From: Kitasatospora terrestris
GTDB taxonomy: Bacteria > Actinomycetota > Actinomycetes > Streptomycetales > Streptomycetaceae
Reading direction: 5' to 3'
Assembly (NCBI RefSeq): GCF_039542905.1
Contig: NZ_BAABIS010000001.1
Span: forward strand, 6,386,001 to 6,450,000
Length of the DNA: 64,000 bases
Under the pieces are notes generated by a model that had not been told where the DNA came from, did not search any database, and saw nothing but the letters and a program-made list of their open reading frames with translations. Position 1 is the first letter of the stretch. Each line of letters opens with the position of its first letter. This document shows positions 41,243-49,616 of the stretch, piece by piece. The position numbers and the translations under genes are program-made.

Positions 41243-42186
41243 ACTCCGCCCGCAGAACGGTGATCTGTCTGCTGCTCGCGCTCTGCGCGCTGGCCGCTCC
41301 ATCCGCGACGGCCTTCGCCGAGGGGCCGCAGCCGACCGTCCGCCCGTGCGCGCAGCACGACGTCTGCGTGGGCATCAGCCCGGGGCCCGGCACGCCCGCG
41401 CCCGGCCACACCGTCCCCGGCGGCGGTGGCGGCGGTGGGGACGGCGTGGTGCCGATGTGCAGCTGGAACGGCCAGCAGTGGCCGTGCTGGGACGACGACC
41501 TCGGCTGGTTCTCCACCGACGACGGGTGCTACTACATCGCCTCCGCCCCGCAGCCCCCGGCCGGCGACCCCGCCTGGGCGGGCCACCAGCCCTCCGACGG
41601 CGCCGTGTACGAGGTCAACTGCCGCGGCACCGGCGGACAGCTGACCCCCAAGCCGGTCCAGTTCTTCGCCGACCCGCCGGTCGCCCCCCGTCCCCTGGTG
41701 CGGCCGCGCGACCTGATGAACCAGGTCATCGACCAGTGGGGCTTCCTCCCGCCGGCCCTGCACGCCGCCCCGGGCGACACCGCCGTGGTCGGCTCCCCGG
41801 TGTGGCTCTGGTACGACAGGACCGACCGGACGTACGGGGACCGCACCAACTCGCTGTCCGGGGGCGGGCTGACCGTCACCGTCAAGGCCACCCGCACCCC
41901 GGTGACCTGGACCGTCGACGACGGATCCGGAAGCTTCACCTGCACGGACGCGACCACCCCCTACAGCAAGGACCTGCCCGCGAGCGCGACGGCGCCCTGC
42001 TCGCACACCTTCAAGGTCAGCTCCGCACGGGCCAGGGACCAGAAGTTCAACCTGACCGCGCGCTACGACTGGCACATCGAGGCGACCAGGTCCGACACCG
42101 GCGCGAAGTTCGCCGACTTCCTCATCCGGATGGAGGGCGCCCAGATCGTGACCCTGCGGGTCGCCGAGGTCCAGGTGCTCAACTGA
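41236..42186 (+). CDS. Secreted protein of the Tad pilus operon
   Basis: A 316-residue protein with a clear signal peptide (cleavage probably after ATAFA, about 28), then a Gly/Pro linker with several Cys (PCAQHDVCVG, MCSWNGQQWPCW, DGCYYI), and a beta-rich domain with WVWLWYDRTDRTY-like Trp-rich strands (here PVWLWYDRTDRTY) and WTVDDGSGSFTC. Its overlap with the lipoprotein gene and 66-bp distance to cpaB place it in the pilus operon. It may be a surface component or assembly helper; the family is not named, and similar proteins are often mislabelled ATP/GTP-binding. Confidence 0.7.
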   Translation: MLNSARRTVICLLLALCALAAPSATAFAEGPQPTVRPCAQHDVCVGISPGPGTPAPGHTVPGGGGGGGDGVVPMCSWNGQQWPCWDDDLGWFSTDDGCYYIASAPQPPAGDPAWAGHQPSDGAVYEVNCRGTGGQLTPKPVQFFADPPVAPRPLVRPRDLMNQVIDQWGFLPPALHAAPGDTAVVGSPVWLWYDRTDRTYGDRTNSLSGGGLTVTVKATRTPVTWTVDDGSGSFTCTDATTPYSKDLPASATAPCSHTFKVSSARARDQKFNLTARYDWHIEATRSDTGAKFADFLIRMEGAQIVTLRVAEVQVLN

Positions 42187-42252
42187 CCGCCGCCCGGAAC
42201 CCGTTCCCCCAAGCCCCCGAACCGCCCGCACCGCACGAGAGGCCGAAGCCCG

Positions 42253-42966
42253 GTGGAAACCCGTAGCATTCCGACGCCGAGCCCCGGCAGCGCGGCCTAC
42301 CAGCCCGAGCCCGGCCGGCCCGCGCCGCACACGCCCTCGCGCAAGCTCGGCGCCCGGCGGCGCCGGCCGGCGGTGCTGGCCATGGCGGTCGCCCTGATCG
42401 CCGCCGGCGGGCTCGGCGGCGCCGTCCTCTACAACAGCAGCGGCCAGCGGATCGCCGTCCTCGCCCTCGCCCGGGACGTCCCGATGGGCCAGGTGATCAC
42501 CGCCGACGACCTGGTGGTCGCCCGGATCGCCGGTGACCCCGCGCTGCGCCCGCTCGACGCCCGCGACCTCTCCCGCACCGTCGGACTGCGCGCCACCACC
42601 GACCTGTGGCACGGCGCCATGCTCACCCGCGCCGACGTCAGCGCCGACCCGATCATGCAGCCCGGCCTGCAGGTGGCCGGCGTCGCCGCCAAGCGCTCCC
42701 AACTGCCCGCTACCCGACTGCAGCCCGGACTGCGGGTCCAGATCGTCTACACCCCCGAGAACCGCACCGACCAGGCCACCCTGCCGCGCACCCCCGAGAC
42801 CATGACCGGCACCGTCTCCGCGGTCGGCAAGGCCGATACCGACGGCGTCCAGGTGATCGACGTCGCCGTCGGCCAGGCCGACGCCGCCCGGCTCGCCGTC
42901 TGGGTGGCCAGCGGCCGGTTCCAGGTGGTGCTCGCACCGCGCGGCGGCGCCGGCGGGGGGTCCTGA
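42253..42966 (+). CDS. cpaB: SAF domain protein, CpaB/RcpC-like
   Basis: A 237-residue protein with a cytoplasmic N-terminus, one membrane helix (about 42-62) and an outer SAF domain (IAVLALARDVPMGQVITADDLVV, about 69-90), as in CpaB/RcpC of Tad pili and flagellar FlgA. It is short compared with Gram-negative CpaB, as usual for actinobacteria, which lack the outer-membrane secretin. GTG 42253 is the start. The TGA overlaps the next ATG by one base. Confidence 0.8.
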   Translation: METRSIPTPSPGSAAYQPEPGRPAPHTPSRKLGARRRRPAVLAMAVALIAAGGLGGAVLYNSSGQRIAVLALARDVPMGQVITADDLVVARIAGDPALRPLDARDLSRTVGLRATTDLWHGAMLTRADVSADPIMQPGLQVAGVAAKRSQLPATRLQPGLRVQIVYTPENRTDQATLPRTPETMTGTVSAVGKADTDGVQVIDVAVGQADAARLAVWVASGRFQVVLAPRGGAGGGS

Positions 42967-44471
42967 TGGCCGTCCTCGCCGTCGCCGGCGGACCCGGCGC
43001 CCCCGGCGCCACCACCACCGCGCTCGCCCTGCTGCTCGCCTGGCCGCTCCAGGCCGGCCGGCGGATCCTGCTGGTCGAGTGCGACCCCGACGGCGGAGCG
43101 GTGCTGGCCGGCGCGCTCGAAGGCCGCGTCGAGGCCGTCTACGGCCTGCGCAACCTCGCCGTCGCCGACCGCCGCGGACTGCTCTCCCAGACCATCTGGG
43201 AACAGCTCCTCGACATCTCCCCGCAGGGCAATGGCGAACGCCTGCTGCTGCCCGGCCTCACCGACCCGGCCCAGGCACCCGGCCTCGCCTACACCTGGGA
43301 ACCCCTGGTCGAGGCGCTGCACGCGCTCGAACCGCTCGGCTACGACGTGATCCTCGACCTCGGCCGGAACGGCGCCGCCGGGCCGGGCGCGGTCCTCGCC
43401 CGGCGGGCCGACGCGGTCGCGGTGGTGGTCCGCTCCACGCTGCGCGGGCTCAGCTCCGCGCGTCCGCGGATCGCCGCGCTGCGGGACGACCTGGAGACCA
43501 ACGGGACGGGCGCCGACGCGCTCGGGCTGCTGGTGATCGGCGAAGGCCCGTACCCCGTCGGCGACGTCGCCCGCGAGTTCGCGGTCCCGGCGCTCGGGGT
43601 GCTGCCGCACGCGCCGCGCACCGCCCGGCTGCTCTCCGACGGAGGGGACACCGGCGACCGGCGGTTCATCCGCTCCGAGCTGATGCGCACCGCGCGCACG
43701 GCGGCGGACCGGATGCAGGAACTGGTCGCGATCCGCCGCCGCCGGCTCGCCCCCGCGCAGGTCACGCAGGCCGCGCCGCCGCAGTACGACGCCGCCCCGG
43801 CGGGCGGGCCGGCCGGCGGGCCGGTGGCCGGCTGGGCCGGTGCCACGGGGCCGGTCGTCGCGGCGCCCGGCAGCGGGTACGAGCGTCCCGCCCCCGGGCC
43901 GGTCGGCGGCCGCGGGCCGGTGCCCGGCAGCGGGTACGAGCGCCCGGCGGGCGGGGGAGTGCCGCAGGGCGGCTACGCCACGCAGGCCGCCCAGGTCACG
44001 CAGGTCGCGCCGCCGCCGTACGACGCCGCCCCGGCGGGCGGACCGGTCGGCGGGCTCGGGCCGGTGGCCGGCTGGACCGGTGCCGCGGCGTCCGCGGGCG
44101 GGTACGAGCGTCCGGTCGCCTCCGGGCCGACGGGTGCGGGTACGCCGGTCGGTGGGCTCGGGCCGGTGGCCGGCAGCGGGTACGAGCAGCCGGTGGGCGG
44201 GGGAGCCGTCCAGGGCGGGTACTCGGGTGGCGGGTACGTCCAGGCCGGGTACGGGCCGGCGCCGCAGGCGGTGCTGCCGCAGCCGCCGGGGGGTGACGGA
44301 CAGCCGCTGTCGTACGCGCCGCACATAGCGCCGCCGGCCGTGCCGCAGCCGCCGGCGCCCGCGCCGTTCCCGGTGCCGCAGGCCGACCGGCCCTCGCAGG
44401 CACTGGTGCCGTCGTCGCAGGAGTCGCAGGAGCCGCAGGACGGCTGGGGGGAGGTGCTCCGTGCGCGCTAG
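42966..44471 (+). CDS. ParA/CpaE-like P-loop protein with degenerate Walker A
   Basis: A 501-residue protein. The first 260 residues have the MinD/ParA fold (LLVECDPDGG, VILDLGRNGAAG, RADAVAVVVRSTLRGLSS), as CpaE/TadZ proteins do, which place the pilus machine. The Walker A region reads GGPGAPGATTT: the P-loop lysine is replaced by Ala, so ATP hydrolysis is doubtful. Residues about 265-500 are a low-complexity Gly/Pro/Tyr-rich tail with repeated blocks (APPQYDAAPAGGP / APPPYDAAPAGGP, and GSGYERPA). ATG 42966 overlaps the preceding stop; the 3' end overlaps tadA by 11 bp. Confidence 0.78.
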   Translation: MAVLAVAGGPGAPGATTTALALLLAWPLQAGRRILLVECDPDGGAVLAGALEGRVEAVYGLRNLAVADRRGLLSQTIWEQLLDISPQGNGERLLLPGLTDPAQAPGLAYTWEPLVEALHALEPLGYDVILDLGRNGAAGPGAVLARRADAVAVVVRSTLRGLSSARPRIAALRDDLETNGTGADALGLLVIGEGPYPVGDVAREFAVPALGVLPHAPRTARLLSDGGDTGDRRFIRSELMRTARTAADRMQELVAIRRRRLAPAQVTQAAPPQYDAAPAGGPAGGPVAGWAGATGPVVAAPGSGYERPAPGPVGGRGPVPGSGYERPAGGGVPQGGYATQAAQVTQVAPPPYDAAPAGGPVGGLGPVAGWTGAAASAGGYERPVASGPTGAGTPVGGLGPVAGSGYEQPVGGGAVQGGYSGGGYVQAGYGPAPQAVLPQPPGGDGQPLSYAPHIAPPAVPQPPAPAPFPVPQADRPSQALVPSSQESQEPQDGWGEVLRAR

Positions 44472-46104
44472 TCCGTTCAACGGTGCTCCGGTCAACGGTG
44501 CGGCCGCGCCGACCGGTTTCACCGTCACCGGGGTGCCCGGCGGCCACGCGGCCGGCGACGCGGCCGGCCTGCCGTGGGGCAAGCCGCCGCAGCCGGGCCG
44601 CCCGGTGGCGCCCGGACCGGTGGCGCCCGCCGCCGTCCCGCCCGGCCCCGTCCCGCCGGTCGCCGCCGTCCAGCCGGGGCCGGTGCACGCGGTGGCGGAG
44701 CTGCAGCCGGCCGCGGTCCGGCCGTCCGTGGACCCGCAGGTGGCCCGCGAGCTGAAGCGCCAGGTGGCCGCCGAGCTGCACCAGCAGCTGTCCCGGCTCG
44801 CCGAGGGCCCGACCGGCGAGGTCGACCGCGCCACCCGCCGCCAGCGCGGCCGTGCCCTGATCGAGGAGGCGGTGGCCCGCTGGTCCGACGCGTACGCGCA
44901 GACCCACGGCATCCCGCCCACCCGCGAGCAGGACCGCGCCCTCTCCGAGGCCGTCTACGACCTGCTGTTCCGGGCCGGGCGGCTGCAGCCGTACCTGGAC
45001 GACCCGGAGATCGAGAACATCCTGATCAACGGCTGCGACGACGTCTGGATCTCCCGCGCGCACCAGCCGCTGCGGCAGGTGCCGCCGGTGGCGGACAGCG
45101 ACGCGGAGCTGGTCGAGCTGCTGCAGGACCTGGCCCGGCAGCACGGCGGCGGCGAGCGCAGCCTGTCCACCGCCAGCCCGATGCTGGCGCTGCGCCTGGA
45201 GGGCGGGATGCGCCTGCAGGCGATGACCGAGGTGACGCCCCGTCCGTACGTGGCGATCCGCCGCCACCGGGTGGCCAGCGCGACGCTGCCGGAGATGGTG
45301 AAGCTGGGCACCGTGGACTCCACCCTGGCGGCCTTCCTGGCGGCGGCGATCCGGGCCCGGAAGAACGTGATGATCACCGGCACCCAGGGCGTCGGCAAGA
45401 CCAGCCTGCTGCGCGCGATGGCCGCCGAGATCCCGCCGGACGAGCGGGTCGGCACCCTGGAGTCGGAGTTCGAGCTGTGGCTGCACACGCTCGGCCACCT
45501 GCGGCAGGTCGTCCCGATGGAGGCCCGCGAGGGCAACGGCGAGCGGGTCGACGGCCGGGCCGCCGGCGAGTTGACGATCGGTGAGCTGATCCCGGCCGCG
45601 CTGCGGATGACGCTGTCCCGGATCATCGTCGGCGAGGTCCGCTCCGCCGAGGTGGTGCCGATGCTGCGGGTGATGACCAACGGCGAGGGCGGCTCGATGT
45701 GCACCCTGCACGCGCGCGGCCCGCACATGGTGGTCGACCGCATCGCCGAGCTCTGCCTGGAGTACGGCGCGCACATGACCGACTCGCTGGCGTACCGGCT
45801 GACCGCCAACGCCGTCGACTTCATCGTGCACGTCAGCATGGTCGACGAGACGGCGGTCGGCGGCCGCCGGCACCGCTTCGTCTCGCACGTCCTGGAGGTC
45901 ACCGGCCTCGGCGAGTCCGGCCGGCCGGCGATGAACACCGTCTTCGGTCCGCGCGCCGACCTGGGCGAGCCCCGGGCCGTCCCGCACACCCCGCCGGCCT
46001 GCCTGGACGACCTGCGCCGGACCGGCTTCGACGCGGGGCTGCTCCAGTCCCCGTACGGCGCGTGGACCGCGCCGCTGGCGCTGCGGATCGGAGGCCTCCG
46101 GTGA
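44461..46104 (+). CDS. tadA: TadA/CpaF secretion ATPase
   Basis: A 547-residue type II/IV secretion ATPase. An Ala/Pro-rich N-terminus of about 90 residues precedes the CpaF-type N-terminal domain (DDPEIENILINGCDDVWI, about 180-197) and the ATPase core with Walker A TGTQGVGKTS (about 306-315), an Asp box (TLESEFELWL), Walker B RIIVGEVRS (about 386-394) and His box GGSMCTLHARGP. It powers pilus assembly at the membrane. GTG 44461 is inside the previous gene. The His, Walker and Asp boxes are intact. Confidence 0.92.
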   Translation: MRASPFNGAPVNGAAAPTGFTVTGVPGGHAAGDAAGLPWGKPPQPGRPVAPGPVAPAAVPPGPVPPVAAVQPGPVHAVAELQPAAVRPSVDPQVARELKRQVAAELHQQLSRLAEGPTGEVDRATRRQRGRALIEEAVARWSDAYAQTHGIPPTREQDRALSEAVYDLLFRAGRLQPYLDDPEIENILINGCDDVWISRAHQPLRQVPPVADSDAELVELLQDLARQHGGGERSLSTASPMLALRLEGGMRLQAMTEVTPRPYVAIRRHRVASATLPEMVKLGTVDSTLAAFLAAAIRARKNVMITGTQGVGKTSLLRAMAAEIPPDERVGTLESEFELWLHTLGHLRQVVPMEAREGNGERVDGRAAGELTIGELIPAALRMTLSRIIVGEVRSAEVVPMLRVMTNGEGGSMCTLHARGPHMVVDRIAELCLEYGAHMTDSLAYRLTANAVDFIVHVSMVDETAVGGRRHRFVSHVLEVTGLGESGRPAMNTVFGPRADLGEPRAVPHTPPACLDDLRRTGFDAGLLQSPYGAWTAPLALRIGGLR

Positions 46105-47066
46105 TGCTGCTGTTCGTGCTGTGCGGCCTGGCGCTGGCCGGCGGCCTGGTCGCGCTGGTCGCCGGACTGGTCGGCCGGCGCGAGAGCGAGGAGGAGCGCG
46201 AGCGCAACCCGCTGGAGGGCCGCGCCCACCTGTTCTGGTACGGCGCGCCCGGTACCGCCAGCCCGCGGATCGTCCAGCTCCGGCGGATCCAGACCGCGGT
46301 GGCGCTGATCGGCGCACCGGTCGGCTGGCTGGTCACCGGCATCCCGCTGGCCGCCGTCCTGGTGCCGCTGGCGGTCTTCGGCCTGCCCTGGCTGTTCGAC
46401 GCGACCCGCTCCGACACCCGGCGGATCGAACGGCTGGAGGCGCTCGCCGAGTGGACCCAGCGGCTCGCCGACGTGCTGCTGCTCGGCGTCGGCCTCAACC
46501 AGGCCATCCTGACCAGCCGCCGGACCGCGCCCGCCGCCCTGGAGGGCGAGATCGCCGACCTCGCCGCCCGGCTGCAGTCCCGCTGGCGGCCGGAGGACGC
46601 GCTGCGCGCCTTCGGCGACCAGCTCGCCGACGCCACCGGCGACAAGGTGCTCGCCGCGCTGCTGCTGCGGGCCGGCGACAGCGGCCCGGGCCTGGCCCGG
46701 GCGCTCGCCGACATGGCCGACTCGGTCCGCGAGGAGGTGCGCCAGCGCCGGGCGATCGAGGCCGACCGGGCCAAGCACCGGGCCACCATCCGCTGGCTGG
46801 TCGGCATCATCATGTTCGTCCTGCTGATGGGCGCCCTCAACTCCCGCTACACCGAGCCCTACACCTCGGTGGTGGGCCAACTGGTGCTCGGCGTCGTGGC
46901 GGTGGCGTTCGTGCTGGTGATCGCCTGGATGCGCTCGCTCGCCGCGCACGCCCCGCTGCCCCGGATCCTGGAACAGGACCGCCGCTCCAAGGCGGGCCGG
47001 CTCGGCGCGGAACCCCCGTCCGGCGAAACGGAAGAGAACGAGCCGCTGGTGAAGGAGGCGCTGTGA
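46104..47066 (+). CDS. tadB: TadB-like pilus assembly membrane protein
   Basis: A 320-residue protein with an N-terminal helix, two more near 70-100, and a GspF/T2SSF domain (about 115-260: RLEALAEWTQRLADVLLLGVGLNQAI) followed by two C-terminal helices (IIMFVLLMGALNS; LVLGVVAVAFVLVIAW). TadB and TadC form the inner-membrane platform. ATG 46104 overlaps the tadA stop by one base, and a GTG lies directly before it. Confidence 0.85.
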   Translation: MLLFVLCGLALAGGLVALVAGLVGRRESEEERERNPLEGRAHLFWYGAPGTASPRIVQLRRIQTAVALIGAPVGWLVTGIPLAAVLVPLAVFGLPWLFDATRSDTRRIERLEALAEWTQRLADVLLLGVGLNQAILTSRRTAPAALEGEIADLAARLQSRWRPEDALRAFGDQLADATGDKVLAALLLRAGDSGPGLARALADMADSVREEVRQRRAIEADRAKHRATIRWLVGIIMFVLLMGALNSRYTEPYTSVVGQLVLGVVAVAFVLVIAWMRSLAAHAPLPRILEQDRRSKAGRLGAEPPSGETEENEPLVKEAL

Positions 47067-47947
47067 TCTCGCCCTGGGCCGTGCTGGCCGGCGGCGTCGC
47101 CGCCGGCGGCCTCGCGCTGCTCGTCGCCGAGCTGCGGCCCGCCCCGCCCGACCTGGGCCGAGCGCTGGACCGGTTGCACCGGGCCCCCGAGCACTCCTCC
47201 GCCGCCAGGCCCGAGAGGCTGTCCTGGTACGACCGGGCCGGCGTCGGCGCACTGCGCCTGCCCGGCGTGCGGATCCCGTACCAGCAGCTGTCGTTGATCG
47301 GCCGCACCCCGGCCAGGTTCATGGCGCAGAAGCTGCTGTTCGCGCTGCTCGGCCTGGTCCTGCCCGGCTACCTGGCGGCGATGGCGGCACTCGCCGACAT
47401 CACCCTGCCGGTGGCCGTGCCCCTGCTGGTCGGGCCGCTGCTCGGCGCGCTGCTCTGGTTCGTCCCCGACGGCATCGTCACCGGTGAGGCCAGGGAGGCC
47501 CGCACCGAGTACCTGCACGGCATCGCCGCCTTCCTCGAACTGGTCGCGCTGGAGCGGGCCGCCGACTGCGGCCCCGCCGAGGCGCTGCGCCGGGCCGCCG
47601 CGGTCGGCCGCGGCACCGTCTTCCGCCGGCTCCGCGACGCGCTGGACCGGGCCGCCACCGACCGCCTCCCGCCGTGGGACGGACTGGACGCGCTCTCCGA
47701 GGAGCTGGGGCTCACCCCGCTCCAGGACGTGGCGGACATCATGCGGATCTCCGGCACCGACGGCGCCGCCGTGTACGACACGCTGCGGGCCCGGGCCAAG
47801 AGCCTGCGCAGCGAACTCCTCGCCGAGGAGCTGGCCAAGGCCAACACCGACAGCGAGCGGATGGTCGCGCCCGGCTCGGCGCTGACCCTGCTCATGACGG
47901 TCCTCATCGTCTTCCCCGCGCTGTACCAGATGATGCAAGTCGCATGA
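47063..47947 (+). CDS. tadC: TadC-like pilus assembly membrane protein
   Basis: A 294-residue GspF-type protein: an N-terminal helix, a helix pair at about 95-145 (LLFALLGLVLPGYLAAM; VAVPLLVGPLLGALLW), a cytoplasmic domain with EYLHGIAAFLELVALERAADCGPAEALRRAA (about 150-180) and a C-terminal helix (LTLLMTVLIVFPALYQM). GTG 47063 is 7 bp after AAGGAGG and overlaps the tadB stop by 4 bp. Confidence 0.86.
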   Translation: MISPWAVLAGGVAAGGLALLVAELRPAPPDLGRALDRLHRAPEHSSAARPERLSWYDRAGVGALRLPGVRIPYQQLSLIGRTPARFMAQKLLFALLGLVLPGYLAAMAALADITLPVAVPLLVGPLLGALLWFVPDGIVTGEAREARTEYLHGIAAFLELVALERAADCGPAEALRRAAAVGRGTVFRRLRDALDRAATDRLPPWDGLDALSEELGLTPLQDVADIMRISGTDGAAVYDTLRARAKSLRSELLAEELAKANTDSERMVAPGSALTLLMTVLIVFPALYQMMQVA

Positions 47948-48003
47948 AACGCACCCATGTCGGAATCACCCGCCCCGTCGACGTCCTGGAGGCCACACCA
48001 TGA
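47944..48003 (+). CDS. Possible 19-residue ORF coupling tadC to the pilin gene
   Basis: ATG 47944 overlaps the tadC stop (ATGA), and its own TGA at 48001-48003 overlaps the pilin ATG. The peptide would be MKRTHVGITRPVDVLEATP. No ribosome binding site of its own is seen, so it would depend on coupling. It may keep ribosomes on the mRNA between the two genes, or be chance. Confidence 0.3.
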   Translation: MKRTHVGITRPVDVLEATP

Positions 48004-48275
48004 CCCGATTCAGACTGCTGCTGGCGGCACTGCTGCTGCCACTGCTCGCCACCGTCCTCGAACCCGTCCGGCTCGGCGTGCCAGCCCTGCGCTACCGGTT
48101 CGGCCGGCTCAGGGCCGCCCGGCTGGCCGGTGACCGCGGCGCCATCTCCATCGAACTCGCCCTCGCCGTCATCGTGGTGGTGGCGATCGCGGGCGCGGTG
48201 CTGGCCCTGGTGAAGACCCTGGCCACCAACGTGGAGAACCGGATCCCCAAGGACGCGCCGGCTGGCGGACAGTGA
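48000..48275 (+). CDS. flp: Flp-type prepilin with long leader
   Basis: A 91-residue protein. The pilin motif GDRGAISIELALAVIVVVAI (residues 44-63) shows a Gly47/Ala48 prepilin cleavage point with Glu at +5 of the mature chain, followed by the hydrophobic N-terminal helix of pilins. The mature pilin would be 44 residues. The leader is 47 residues and has its own hydrophobic segment (LLLAALLLPLLATVL, about 6-20), unlike the short leaders of most Flp pilins. GGAGG lies 8 bp before the ATG. No prepilin peptidase gene is seen nearby. Confidence 0.8.
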   Translation: MTRFRLLLAALLLPLLATVLEPVRLGVPALRYRFGRLRAARLAGDRGAISIELALAVIVVVAIAGAVLALVKTLATNVENRIPKDAPAGGQ

Positions 48276-48679
48276 TCCGACGTCTGCGCGCGCGTCTCGC
48301 GGTCCGGGACGCCGGGGTGATGACCCTCAGCCTGGCCATCGTGCTGCCCATCGTCCTCACCGTCGTCATGCTCGTGGTGCAGGCCGCGCTCTGGTGGTAC
48401 GCCAACCAGGCCGCGATCACCGCGGCGCGTGAGGGCGTGGAGGCGGGCCGGCTGCGGGACGCGCACGCGGACGACGGCCCCAACCGGGCCAGGGACTTCC
48501 TGGACCGGGTCGGGGAGCTGGCGAAGGAGCGGTCGGTGGTGGCGAGCGGCGGACCCGACACCTACCAACTCACCGTCAGCGTCCAACCGCTGGCGGTCCT
48601 GCCCGGATTCGACCGGCTGTCCGTGACCCAGACGGTCAGCGCTCCGCGCGAGCGCTTCACTCAGCAGGGGGCACCGTGA
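48272..48679 (+). CDS. TadE-like pseudopilin
   Basis: A 135-residue protein with a short N-terminus, a single long helix (VMTLSLAIVLPIVLTVVMLVVQAALWWYANQ, about 16-46) and a small outer domain beginning AAITAAREGVEAGRL, as TadE-family proteins have. The mature +5 Glu is replaced (VMTLS). GTG 48272 overlaps the pilin stop by 4 bp. It is a likely minor pilin. Confidence 0.8.
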   Translation: MIRRLRARLAVRDAGVMTLSLAIVLPIVLTVVMLVVQAALWWYANQAAITAAREGVEAGRLRDAHADDGPNRARDFLDRVGELAKERSVVASGGPDTYQLTVSVQPLAVLPGFDRLSVTQTVSAPRERFTQQGAP

Positions 48680-49128
48680 GAACGCGTCCGTCGATCCGCG
48701 GGCGTCGGGCATCCGACCGGGGGAGCCTGGCGCTCGAAGCGGCGATGCTGCTCCCGGTGGTGCTCTCCTTCGCGCTGATGGCCGCCGCCGCCGGACGGCT
48801 GCAGACCACCGGGTCGGTGGTCGACGCCGCGGCCCGCGCGGCCGCCCGGGCCGCCTCGCTGGCCCGCAGCGAGGACGGCGCCCGGTCGGCGGCGGCCGAG
48901 GCCGCCGCCCAGGTGCTGGGCGACCGCCGGCTGCGGTGCGGCCAGGACCCGGTCGGCCAACCGGTCTTCCGAGACCAGCCGTTCGCCGGCGGGAACCTGC
49001 GGACGGTGACCGTCCGGGTCAGCTGCCGGGTCGCGCTGCGGGATCTGCTGCGGTTCGACGGCGTGCCGGGGGAGAAGACAGTGACGGGGGAGTTCACCTC
49101 GGTGATCGACCGCTACCGGGGGCAGTGA
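48676..49128 (+). CDS. TadE-like pseudopilin with +5 Glu
   Basis: A 150-residue protein. DRGSLALEAAMLLPVVLSFALM (about 15-36) shows the Gly/Ser cleavage point and Glu at +5, typical of TadE/TadF pseudopilins. VVDAAARAAARAASLAR follows as usual, and two Cys (RLRCGQD, VRVSCRV) may pair outside. GTG 48676 overlaps the preceding stop (GTGA). Confidence 0.82.
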   Translation: MRTRPSIRGRRASDRGSLALEAAMLLPVVLSFALMAAAAGRLQTTGSVVDAAARAAARAASLARSEDGARSAAAEAAAQVLGDRRLRCGQDPVGQPVFRDQPFAGGNLRTVTVRVSCRVALRDLLRFDGVPGEKTVTGEFTSVIDRYRGQ

Positions 49129-49151
49129 CGGACGTGGTGGGGGAGGGGCGG

Positions 49152-49616
49152 ATGAAGCGGCTGCGGCAGCGCGCGCGGTGGCCCCGGCGACGGTCGCCGG
49201 AGGCACGCGACAAGGGGGCGATCTCGGTCCTGGTCGCGATCAGCGCGGCCAGCCTGGTCGTCCTGGTCGGGGTGGTGCTCGACTTCGGCGGCCGGCTGCG
49301 CGCCATCGAGAACGCCGACGCGCGGGCGCAGGAGGCCGCCCGGTTCGCCGGTCAGCAACTCGACGAGAAGGCCCTGCGCGACGGCCTCGGCTACCGGCTG
49401 GTGCAGGCCACCGCGCGGGACGCCGCGCTCAGCTACCTCCAGCGCCTCGGTCTGCACGGCAGCGTGAACTTCCCCGACCCGCAGACCGTCACGGTCACGG
49501 TCGACACCGAGTACCGGACCGCGCTGCTCGGCGCCGTCCGCATCACCACCCTTTCCGTGCACGGGCACGGAAAGGCCACCCTGCTGCACGGCGTCACGGA
49601 AGCGGAGAACGGCTGA
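49152..49616 (+). CDS. TadG-like pilus-associated protein
   Basis: A 154-residue protein with a basic N-terminus and DKGAISVLVAISAASLVVLVGVVLDFGGR (about 20-48), the pattern of TadG-type Flp-associated proteins, then ADARAQEAARFAGQQLD and a small strand-rich domain. It lacks the long VWA part of proteobacterial TadG. ATG 49152 has GGGAGGGG upstream; a GTG at 49125, overlapping the previous stop, is an alternative. Its TGA overlaps the next ATG. Confidence 0.78.
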   Translation: MKRLRQRARWPRRRSPEARDKGAISVLVAISAASLVVLVGVVLDFGGRLRAIENADARAQEAARFAGQQLDEKALRDGLGYRLVQATARDAALSYLQRLGLHGSVNFPDPQTVTVTVDTEYRTALLGAVRITTLSVHGHGKATLLHGVTEAENG

